64,000 nt of DNA from a virus: positions 1-64,000 of the IMG/VR virus record IMGVR_UViG_3300042868_004707, one strand, 5' to 3'. Below are positions 43,532-52,800 of this stretch, piece after piece. The notes beneath the pieces were generated by a model, which was not told where the DNA came from, did no database searches, and worked only from the letters and a program-made list of their open reading frames with translations. The translations under genes and the position numbers were made by a program. Position 1 is the stretch's first letter. Every line of letters begins with the position of its first letter.

Positions 43532-46500
43532 TTACTTAAATGCTTTAACTATTGAGCTTTGTGAATAATTTTTCTTTGTTTTCCCTCCATACTTATTCTT
43601 AGGAGCAACTTCATTCATCACTTCTGTGTTATTTGCAGGAATCATCTCATATTCATTATCTTCGTATGACATATTACTATTTGGATTAATTCCAGGTGTA
43701 GACATAGAAGGTGCTTTTGTTGCAACTTCTTCTTTACCACTCACTTTCTTATATGAATATGTACCATCAGCATTTTGAACAAGTCTATAATTTGGATCAT
43801 TGTATTGTGGATATTTTTGATCAACATTAAATTGAGCCAAAGGATTCATGTTTACAGCTCTTCCAGATTTATCATATCTATAGTTGTATAAGTTTTCATA
43901 TACACCTAATGTTCTATTCTCTAATTTGTTTTTAGCATATTTATCAGCAATAGAATTAAGAGCAGCCTGTGCTGTAGCTTTAGTGTTACTCTTAGCTTGT
44001 TCTTGTCTTGTATATTGTTGATCATAGATTGCCAAGTTTTTTAACTCTGCATCATTCAATGTGTTGATGTTTCCAGAATACACCTGATCTTTCATAGCTT
44101 GGTTAGCTCTAAACTGATCAGCTAACACTTTTGATTTAGCACCATATGTTTGTGCAGCAAGATTAGCCTGAGCAGCAGGATTATATCCCATCATTCTTTG
44201 AGCACTTCTTTGATCAGCAGTTATTTCATTCAATTGATCTTGTAATGATATATCATAAGGAACTCTTAATTGTGGAGTGTATGGTGTTGCTTGTACAGGT
44301 TCTAATTGATTACTTGACATAGCATACATCTCTCCCATCAATTGTTGTGGGTCTAATTCTTCTTGATCTGTTGGTCTAATATATGGAAGCACTTCATTAA
44401 ATGCTGTAATCCAAGGATTTTTCTTATGTTTAATTATTTCAAATTTATCTTCTTCTTTTGGTGAAGCTTTTGGTTCTTCTTTTAAAGGAGAAGTCATTTG
44501 AGGAGAAGTATATTTAATAGCAGCATCTACAACATTATGTATAGGTCCAACTTCTTTATTTGTAGCTTGCTGTTGTAAAAACATTATTTTACCTTCTTTA
44601 GTTGGAATTTTATTTAATGCTTTTTTAATATTAGTAGAACCTTCTCCTCCATAAGATTCAATGTACGTCAACATTTTTTCAGCTCTATCTTTGTCTGATA
44701 AAGCTGTGTTTACAGAAGGAGCCCATTCATTTTCATAACGTTGCATATCATCCCACATAGGATTACCAGTTTGACCAGCTTTTGTAAAGCTCCATTTATC
44801 ACCTCTTCCTTTTGTTTTATATCCATCTTGAGCTTTTGGAATAGAGGTTCCAAACTTAGCTTGTTCTTTCATAGCTTTTTTATCTACTGTTGCTTTACCT
44901 CTTGCAAGATCATCTGCAACAAGTCCATATTCTTCTGCTGTATCATTAATAGCATTCTGTAAATCAGCAGCTTTTATTTTCTTATCTGCTATAGATTTAA
45001 GTTTCATGTTACCTCCTTGAATGTTTGCTTCTAATGCAGAAAGTTTTAATCTATCAAAAGAATTTTTTACATCAAGACTATTCAACTCATTGGTTGATTT
45101 CTCAATAAGTTTATTTTGCTTAGCTTCTGTTTTAGAAAGATCAGCTATATAGTTTTTAAATTTCTTACCTTTAGCTTTAGGATCTCCTAATAAATCTATG
45201 TATTGATTAGGTATTTTTAAATTACCATATACAACAAGACTTTCTTCTCCTGAAGATCCATCTTTTAGTTTTACAGCAGGTTCTCCTCTTTCCACTTCTA
45301 CAGGATTATCACCATATGTAATACCAATACCAGTGTTACCTTTTCCATCAGACTCATCGTGAGATTTTCCTCTGAACATTACAGTTTCTCCACTACCAGG
45401 TAGGTATGGATTTTCAGACATAGGTTCAGCATATCCACCCCAATGCGTTTGAAGTTCACCACCCATAGCATAAGTTTGCATAGCTCTTTCACTAGGTTCT
45501 CTATAAGCTTTTAAATGTCCACCAGCTCTGAATTCATCTTTATGTGCAAAATCAGCAAAGTCTTGATCATTAACATCTCCAAACATTGTAATCACTTGTG
45601 GATTATATTCAGGATTCATGTATCCACCATTTCTCATATAAGATCCATATTGTGAATGAACAGAATCTTTGAACTGAGAAGCCATGATTCTATTCATATT
45701 ATTTTTAGTTCTTGCTTCAGCTTTTCTTTGATCTCTATCATTTGTATCAAGTAATCCACCAGCAAATGTACCTACAGTTTGACCAATTGCTCCACCTAAT
45801 GGACCACCAATAGCTGTTCCAGCAAGACCACCAATAGTACCACCAATTTGTCCACCACCATCATTTCCTGTCATATTACCAGCAAGACTAGAACCCATTC
45901 CTCCAATTGCTCCCCATGGAGTTCCTCCTCCACTAGCTCCACCCATTGAAGACATCATACTAGATGGATCAAACATTTCTGCTCCACCTTGTGCTTTAGG
46001 AAGGTATCCTCCCATTCTATATGATTTAACTTGGTTTACATTATATAATGGTTCATATTCAAGATCTGAATAAATATCATTTCCTCCTTCATATGTATTT
46101 TGTATCTCTGTTGGGTTACCACCAACCATTCCTCCTTCTTGTAACCTAGCACCATTTCTAGCAAGAACATTTGTTCCTACACCATATACAGGAAAGAATT
46201 CTTCACCTGTCATTTCAGGCATCATTGCATTTGCTTTCTTTCTTGCATTCTCAGTGTATTGTCTTAAGTCATCAACATCTGTAGATTCAGCTGCTCTTGC
46301 TTGAACATCTGTAACATTTGCCCATTTCTGTGCTTCTTTTTTAGCTCTTCTACCTGCTCTTAAGTTTTGATAACCAGAAATAAGTTCTCCAGCTGGTCCA
46401 GCGAACTTACTAACTTGATTTCCAATGTTATTCATTTTTCCAACATTAGTGTTAGGTCCTCCAGGAGAAGCGTATCCAGACTTATCATCTGCTAATGTAG

Positions 46501-46795
46501 AAGCATTAATTGTAGATACACTATTGTCAACTTGTGGACCATTAAACATTCCAGCATTTACACCAACAGATTGTGTTTGTCCTTGCATCATGTTCTGCAT
46601 GTTAGGAAGATTATTCATTCCTTGCATTCCTTGCAAATAAGAACTCATACCTGACATCACTGCTCCTTGTTGTGCTTTCTTTATCATCTTCTTAGCTTCT
46701 GGATGAGCTTTGAAAAAACTTTTTTCATCTGGGTATTTAGCGTAAAACTGTTTATCTGTTTTAACACCTGCTAGTTTTAAGAATTCTGCTTTCAT
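43532..46795 (-). CDS. Large virion protein with KAQxG motifs and glycine zipper, 1087 aa
   Basis: KKAQQGAVM near residue 40, PKAQGGAEM near 265 and IPKAQDGYK near 655 repeat the KAQxG motif of the small basic proteins. A glycine-rich stretch (GGTIGGLAGTAIGGPLGGAI) has GxxxG spacing that favours membrane helices, as in ejection or pore proteins. MFRGKSHDESDGKG and VEVERGEPAVKL fit a module common in Bacteroidota phages. The C-terminal third is helix and Gln-rich. It probably takes part in genome ejection. Confidence 0.68.
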   Translation of the reverse strand: MKAEFLKLAGVKTDKQFYAKYPDEKSFFKAHPEAKKMIKKAQQGAVMSGMSSYLQGMQGMNNLPNMQNMMQGQTQSVGVNAGMFNGPQVDNSVSTINASTLADDKSGYASPGGPNTNVGKMNNIGNQVSKFAGPAGELISGYQNLRAGRRAKKEAQKWANVTDVQARAAESTDVDDLRQYTENARKKANAMMPEMTGEEFFPVYGVGTNVLARNGARLQEGGMVGGNPTEIQNTYEGGNDIYSDLEYEPLYNVNQVKSYRMGGYLPKAQGGAEMFDPSSMMSSMGGASGGGTPWGAIGGMGSSLAGNMTGNDGGGQIGGTIGGLAGTAIGGPLGGAIGQTVGTFAGGLLDTNDRDQRKAEARTKNNMNRIMASQFKDSVHSQYGSYMRNGGYMNPEYNPQVITMFGDVNDQDFADFAHKDEFRAGGHLKAYREPSERAMQTYAMGGELQTHWGGYAEPMSENPYLPGSGETVMFRGKSHDESDGKGNTGIGITYGDNPVEVERGEPAVKLKDGSSGEESLVVYGNLKIPNQYIDLLGDPKAKGKKFKNYIADLSKTEAKQNKLIEKSTNELNSLDVKNSFDRLKLSALEANIQGGNMKLKSIADKKIKAADLQNAINDTAEEYGLVADDLARGKATVDKKAMKEQAKFGTSIPKAQDGYKTKGRGDKWSFTKAGQTGNPMWDDMQRYENEWAPSVNTALSDKDRAEKMLTYIESYGGEGSTNIKKALNKIPTKEGKIMFLQQQATNKEVGPIHNVVDAAIKYTSPQMTSPLKEEPKASPKEEDKFEIIKHKKNPWITAFNEVLPYIRPTDQEELDPQQLMGEMYAMSSNQLEPVQATPYTPQLRVPYDISLQDQLNEITADQRSAQRMMGYNPAAQANLAAQTYGAKSKVLADQFRANQAMKDQVYSGNINTLNDAELKNLAIYDQQYTRQEQAKSNTKATAQAALNSIADKYAKNKLENRTLGVYENLYNYRYDKSGRAVNMNPLAQFNVDQKYPQYNDPNYRLVQNADGTYSYKKVSGKEEVATKAPSMSTPGINPNSNMSYEDNEYEMIPANNTEVMNEVAPKNKYGGKTKKNYSQSSIVKAFK

Positions 46796-46799
46796 AATA

Positions 46800-48305
46800 T
46801 TATTGGTATTTGTCCATCCAGCCTCCTGGTTGTTTTGTATTATAGTTTGTAAAATTAGTTAATTGGTTTAGTTTTACCAACTCTTTTCCATCTTTTGCTA
46901 ATGGATATTTTTTATCTTCAAAGTTTTCAATTGAATCTTGATTTTCAGAAATAGTATTTAGTAAATGAATCATTTGAGTTTCATCATATATCGAATTTAA
47001 ATCTAAAGCTTCTTGTGGTAAAATATCTTTGTTGTTAAACAATTCTTTAAATTTATTTTTATCTATTTTTTCAGTAAAAGGGTCATATATTTTATTTTCT
47101 TTTGCAAATTTTCTAATAACATTAAGTCTAGCTCTTGTTTCAGTTGGAGTAGTAAAATATTTAATTTTTTCATCACTCATTAAATTTAAATTTTTTACAT
47201 TAGCTTTACTTTTTGAGTCTAATCTTTTATACATTGCTGTATCTTTATATGAAGCAGGTGTATATTTTTTAATAAGCTCAATATCATCTGATGGAATTAA
47301 TCTATCTGACGAATTATAAAAAAATCCAGGAATTGAAGCATCTGTAGCATGTGAGATTTCATGTGGTATGGTTCCAGAATACTCATAAGGCATTGTAGAT
47401 TTATAAAAATTTAAAACTCCAGTATTAGGATTTGCATGAGCACTTTCTCCTTTAGTACCATATTCTTCATTAGGTCTTCTTATTAATGTTTTTTTATTTT
47501 TAATTAGTGTTTGTAACTGTTTGTTTCTATCTTCTTCATATCCATAATCAAACCAATCACTTTTTGTAGAATTTTTCAACATTTGTTTGTACATAGGAGA
47601 AGCTTGCCAATTTTTAAAATATTCTAAACTTTTATCAACTTCATTATTAAAATTAGCATTATCTACTTTATTTCCATCTTGAGCAATAGGAAACTCTGTC
47701 ACCTTCTTTCCTTTGAATTTATATTCTTCTTCTGGATACATCATCTGTGTATCACCTGTATCTGATATACCAAGAACAGGATAAGGTACACCTTGCATTG
47801 TTATGTATGGAGAATCTATTTCTGTTATCTCTCCTGGATGAGCCCATTGTCCTCTGTCATCTTTAATAACTTTTCCACTCTTAGCACTAGCCATTGTTTT
47901 CTTTGCATAAGGACCATTGCTTGGAGCAGGATTGTTTGTACGTGCATATGAGAAACCTACAGCTCCTGGAATAGAACCACCCATTTGTGCTTGAGGAACA
48001 TAGTTAACTGGATATACAGATCCACCCATTTGAAACTGCCCTCCCCATGCAGGAGAATAATCTCTACCTTTGGTATCATATCCTTCACCTACATATCCTT
48101 CTGGTAAAGAAACAGAATTATCATTATAGTTCTCTTGGTGTTCTTGCATAGATCCACCATCAGCATAGCTATCTAACCAACCACCATTTTTCATGTTGTT
48201 AGAATTATCTCTACCACACTCATGACATACATACATGTCTTTCTTACTAGAATCAGATTTGTTCCAGCTCCATCCGCATGTACATTTTACTTTACTACTA
48301 CTCAT
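46800..48305 (-). CDS. Zincin metallopeptidase virion protein, 501 aa
   Basis: N-terminal zinc ribbon with Cys8, Cys10, Cys27 and Cys30. The middle carries QAQMGGSIPG, WAHPGEITEIDSPYITMQGV and FPIAQDGNK, a module repeated in related phages. The C-terminal half has IPHEISHATDAS (His315-His319, Asp322), the HExxHxxD zinc site of zincin peptidases. It is in the tail/ejection block, so it may cut the cell wall on entry or process a virion protein. It overlaps the HNH gene by 4 bases. Confidence 0.75.
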   Translation of the reverse strand: MSSSKVKCTCGWSWNKSDSSKKDMYVCHECGRDNSNNMKNGGWLDSYADGGSMQEHQENYNDNSVSLPEGYVGEGYDTKGRDYSPAWGGQFQMGGSVYPVNYVPQAQMGGSIPGAVGFSYARTNNPAPSNGPYAKKTMASAKSGKVIKDDRGQWAHPGEITEIDSPYITMQGVPYPVLGISDTGDTQMMYPEEEYKFKGKKVTEFPIAQDGNKVDNANFNNEVDKSLEYFKNWQASPMYKQMLKNSTKSDWFDYGYEEDRNKQLQTLIKNKKTLIRRPNEEYGTKGESAHANPNTGVLNFYKSTMPYEYSGTIPHEISHATDASIPGFFYNSSDRLIPSDDIELIKKYTPASYKDTAMYKRLDSKSKANVKNLNLMSDEKIKYFTTPTETRARLNVIRKFAKENKIYDPFTEKIDKNKFKELFNNKDILPQEALDLNSIYDETQMIHLLNTISENQDSIENFEDKKYPLAKDGKELVKLNQLTNFTNYNTKQPGGWMDKYQ

Positions 48306-48964
48306 TCTTTTTTATTTTTATAAGTGAATGATTTTTCTACACTCCAATTATTTAATCTTGCTAATAATCTTTTATAAGGAATGTTTAATTCATCTGACCA
48401 TTCACTTACAGTTTTAGTAATACCATCATATTCAATATATCTACTTCTCCTGGTATTATTCATATTTTGTTTTCTAGTAATCCATCTACAATTATCTGGT
48501 TCATAATTACCATTAACATTAATTCTATCTAATTCTAAACCTTCTTTATATGTTGAATACATATCTGATAAAAAATTATTAATATCTTTCCATCTATCAC
48601 AAACAGTAATCCCTCTTCCACCATAATTATAATAACCAAAATCATTAGGGTCATTACATCTTCTAATCATTGCTGCCCAAGTTTTATACAAACGATGTTT
48701 TCTATATCCATGAATTTTATTTTTAAATCCTTGTTGTTGTATTTTATTATCTCTCAAACATCCACAAGATTTAGTATTACCATTTTTAACTGCTAATATT
48801 ATACAGTCAAATTTTTTTCCACAATTACATTGAAAGGTAGCACATCTTTTAGTTGTTTTACTTTTATTAGTTTTTGTTACTTCAAATACTATTGGACTTG
48901 TTTCTTTTATAAATATACAAGTCCCTATTATATCTCCTTTTTTATATTCTACTTTCTGTCTCAT
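48302..48964 (-). CDS. HNH homing endonuclease with AP2-like region
   Basis: Relative of the gene at 4722-5327: FQCNCGKKFD...TKSCGCL, then TWAAMIRRCNDPNDFGYYNY, GGRGITVCDRW and LELDRINVNGNYEPDNCRW, followed by YDGITKTVSEW and LLARLNNWSVEKSF. The shared C-terminus includes ARLxxxWSVEKxF. It lies between two virion genes and overlaps the downstream one by 4 bases. It appears to have its own promoter of the TATCTTTA type. Confidence 0.85.
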   Translation of the reverse strand: MRQKVEYKKGDIIGTCIFIKETSPIVFEVTKTNKSKTTKRCATFQCNCGKKFDCIILAVKNGNTKSCGCLRDNKIQQQGFKNKIHGYRKHRLYKTWAAMIRRCNDPNDFGYYNYGGRGITVCDRWKDINNFLSDMYSTYKEGLELDRINVNGNYEPDNCRWITRKQNMNNTRRSRYIEYDGITKTVSEWSDELNIPYKRLLARLNNWSVEKSFTYKNKKE

Positions 48965-48987
48965 CTTATTATTTATTAATTAAGATA

Positions 48988-49018
48988 TAAAGATAAGACT
49001 ATCATTTGATAATTCCTA
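48988..49018 (-). promoter_or_regulatory. Candidate promoter (TTAGG-N18-TATCTTTA)
   Basis: On the minus strand TTAGGAAT is followed, after 18 bases from TTAGG, by TATCTTTA (48995-48988), very like the recA promoter candidate. It precedes the HNH endonuclease gene. Confidence 0.45.
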
Positions 49019-49020
49019 AT

Positions 49021-49887
49021 TTATTTGTAACTAATTTGACTAGGAGTTATCAAAAATTGTGAAACAAGATGAGTAGTACTTGATGAGTCTAAGATGTGAC
49101 GAATCTTCAATTCTTTTGCTCTTAATGTTGCTTTCTTAAAGCTTCTCAATCCGTAGTCCATGTTCTCTTGATTCACTTCTTTATCTATTGACATAGACTC
49201 ACATGATGATCTAAATAATGGAACCTGAGAACTCTTCTCTAAAGCCCAGAATGTATTATACTGATAGAAGTTATCACTCTTTGTATAAGTGATTGTTTTA
49301 CTGTCTGTATTGTATATTGGATATTGTCCATATGCTTGTAAGTTATGAAGTGGTTTTGCAACAAGATTTAATATTCCAGAACTCTGTTGTCCATTATATA
49401 GAATAGCTTTATTAAACCATTTGTCGTTTGTTTCAATTTTTAAATTACTATCATATGCTTCATATGGATTTCTTATGTATTCATACGCTTTTGTATAGTC
49501 TTTTACGTTCTGTAATATCTCATCTTGGAATTGATAAGCAAATGGATATTCTATTACGTATGGTTTTATACTTCCATAAAAATAATTATAGATTTGCGTG
49601 TTGGTTAAATGTTTCCACAAACAAGCAGTTTTAGTTTGCTTATATCCACTCTTAGAATATTCTAAATAAGGAATTTCTCTTAATTGAAAGGTTTTTTCAA
49701 ACCCACATTCTCCATTTGATACTAGTCTTACATTTGTCACTTTATTATCTACTAGATATGTCCTACCTTTAATTAACTGTTTTCTACTTACATTTTCATC
49801 TAGTAGATTATTATAATTATCGTAAACACTGAAAGGTCCTGTATTAGGACCTGTCTGTGTTATCTTTATTGTAATTTCTCTTTTCAT
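49021..49887 (-). CDS. Tail-associated protein with beta module, 288 aa
   Basis: Starts MKREITIKITQTGPNTGPF; this module (GPFSVYDNYNNLL, LIKGRTYLVD, VRLVSNGECG) is repeated at 59294-59575. The remaining 220 residues are beta and aromatic-rich with no known motif. A longer frame from ATG 49950 would overlap the preceding gene; the ATG at 49887 shares one base with its TAA, so it is preferred. It probably assembles with the preceding giant tail protein. Confidence 0.7.
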   Translation of the reverse strand: MKREITIKITQTGPNTGPFSVYDNYNNLLDENVSRKQLIKGRTYLVDNKVTNVRLVSNGECGFEKTFQLREIPYLEYSKSGYKQTKTACLWKHLTNTQIYNYFYGSIKPYVIEYPFAYQFQDEILQNVKDYTKAYEYIRNPYEAYDSNLKIETNDKWFNKAILYNGQQSSGILNLVAKPLHNLQAYGQYPIYNTDSKTITYTKSDNFYQYNTFWALEKSSQVPLFRSSCESMSIDKEVNQENMDYGLRSFKKATLRAKELKIRHILDSSSTTHLVSQFLITPSQISYK

Positions 49888-52800
49888 TATATAGTAGTGG
49901 TTGTTGTTGTGGTTGGACAATCTATAACTTCTGTACAAGGATCCCCACAAGCTTGAATAAATATATATCCATCAGAATCTGTTTCAAATGATATAGATTC
50001 GTATTGTGCACATAACGTTACAAATGTATCTGAATATTCATCATAATGAGTGACATTTGATCCATCTGTCCAGATTAAAACTACGCTACCATAAATAGTT
50101 ACATTGTAACAATATGTATCAGGAACAAATGTTGTAGTGGTAGTTGTTGTACCACAATTATAAATTCCTACAATCACTCCTGATTCCACTTGATAAACAG
50201 TGGTATCAAACGCACTTTCTTCTGTAAAATAAAAACCATCAGGAACTAATGTACAATCTGTAGAATATGCATCAAGATAAACAATTTGTCCTATTTCTAA
50301 TTCATTATATGCTACAGATATTGTTTCTATATTTATGTAAGACCAATCTTCATTTGTATTCAAATACTCTATTCCTAAACAAGCATCTTCAAAACTTCCT
50401 GTTGTATCTAATATATTTGTATCACAACTTTCAGAATATCCTGTTATAAATAAATTATCACTGGAAAGATTACCTCTTTGACATATTGTAGTGGTAGTTG
50501 TAGGAGGAACAGTTATTATAGCATCTCCTTCAAGATTACAATATGTTTCAATAATTGTTCCTTCTAATTCACAATCTAATGCTAATGTACTAGTTGTTGT
50601 TGTAGTAGGTAAAGGTATAGGTGCAGCACTTGTAGTGGAGGTTGTTGTTGGTTTAGTTCTATTTATCTCTCCTACTAAAGCAGTAAATGTAGCTTCTCCA
50701 TTTACAGAATCACAACATCCATTAAGTCCTGTATAAAAGAAATTATTTTCTGCTATGTAAAAATTAGGAACATAGCTATGGAAAGAAACCCAAGATTTTG
50801 TATTAAAATTAAATGATATTGTAAATGATCTGTTACAAAAAAATTCAGCATCATCTAAATAAACTACATCTCTAAAAACAACATCATTAATTATGTTTTC
50901 AACATAAAATTCTTTATTAACTTCGTCATATTTAATATCTTCATCTAAAGGCACATAATCTAATTTTGTAATTATCACTCTATCAAATTTAGCATCAAAC
51001 ACTCCATGTAAACCTATTCCATTAAAATTGTTATCAGTGTCTACATTTGGAAAATATTTTAATATTTTAAATGGTAAATTGTCTGTCATAAATCTATTTA
51101 CACCAGAACCAAATGCTGTCATATCTACAGCTTCTGTTCCTTGTATAAGAAATATTTGCCCACGTTTAGCATCAATGGTTATTTGTCCTTGTGGAATCTT
51201 TAATAAAAACTTATTCTGTGTCCCTACATATCCAAGATCTGTTTCAGCAAAATCAATAGGAGGTGCACTAAACATGTTAGGGTTACCTACATATGCTGCT
51301 TGTGGATTACTTGTATCAATAGTTAATAAGTTATTATACATTAATGATTTGTTTTCAAACCTAGCAAGGATTGCTCTGTTTTGAATACCATCTAATGATA
51401 TAAGATTTCCATAGTTTTGTGGAAAATCATAAAAAGAAAGAGCTCTGTATATTAACCAGTTATTCACTTTATTATCTGCATCTGTAAATTGCTTTTCAGA
51501 ATAAATAGTTCTAAAAGGATAATACGTAGAACAGATTGCATTCCAATCAATAGGAAGATTCGTAAATGAATTTTCTTTATTTTGTTTTGAGAAAGTTACA
51601 TTATAATAATATGTATTATCTTGCTCAATAGGAACAAATGATTGTTGCACCCATGCATCAGGAATACTTGTAGATACATGTGGCCAGAAATCACCTTCTC
51701 TATTATTGAATGCTTGTCTAAGATCTAAATTATAAGAACTCTCACAATAGAAATTAGGAACACCATATGCAAACATATAAAAATATCCATCATAATAAGT
51801 TAACTCACTAGGTGAATTAATACTAGTGTATTGTGTTGTATCATTAGGACAATCAAAATTATGAGCTTTATATGAAATAAAGTTTACTAATTGTTGGTTT
51901 GCAGCTGTTGCATTACGTAATACACTTCTTGCAGAATGCCAGTATTTTGGATATGCAATGTTTCCAATTGCATCATAAAACACATCTGAATCATCAGGAG
52001 CATTCACTCTATTTTGTAAAAAGAAAGGAAGTTTTGTTTTAAATGCAAATTTACCAATGAATGTATCTCCTCCAAATATAGTGGATTCTGTAGGAGTAAA
52101 TTGTGAAAATATCACTTGAAACCCTGTATCCACTTTTTCATATGAATATATTTGACCCCATTGTCCAGGAACAATATTTTTAATTGATCCATAATATGAA
52201 ACAACATTAATATCTTGTTCTCTTTGTGGAGTGGCACAAGCATTAGTTCCTCCAATTGTAAATCTAGAATTATCTTCAATTAAAGAATTCCCTAAGTAAA
52301 CTAATGAATCTGTTTTACTAGGAAAAGGAAGACTATCATCTGTTTTTAAATAGACAGAAGTTTCTCTATTGTAATTATTAATATTATTATCATCACCAAC
52401 GTTTTGTAATCCAGGAATTAAATATCTTTTTATATCAAGATTTCTTTGTTTGATTCCTAAATTATTGTATACAGGAGAATGATAACTGTAACTAGCTATA
52501 GAATTAAATGAGTATGCATAGTTTTTTCTAGTTATACCATTAATGTATATTTCTAAATAAGCTTGATAAGCTGCAAACAATGCAACAATATCTCCTCCAG
52601 CAATGTTTGAAGAACTTTGTAATGCAACTTGTTGAGCTTCTTTACTTAATAATCTATACTTAGCATTGTCTCTCACTTCAACAAAGTGAGCTCTACCACC
52701 ACCATACATTACATTCTCAAGCTTTAGTACATCACCTAAGAAAGGTTGTCCAAAAGATGTTTCTGGAGAATTAAATATTTGTCTGTTTGTAAGAGATTCT

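Noticed and set aside
49887-49950. Upstream start ATG 49950 for the 49021 gene
   Set aside because: It would overlap the threonine tail of the previous gene by 64 bases; ATG 49887 directly joins its stop.
50491-51384. Plus-strand open frames inside the giant tail protein gene
   Set aside because: They are Val- or Ser-rich shadows of the minus-strand gene with no family features.
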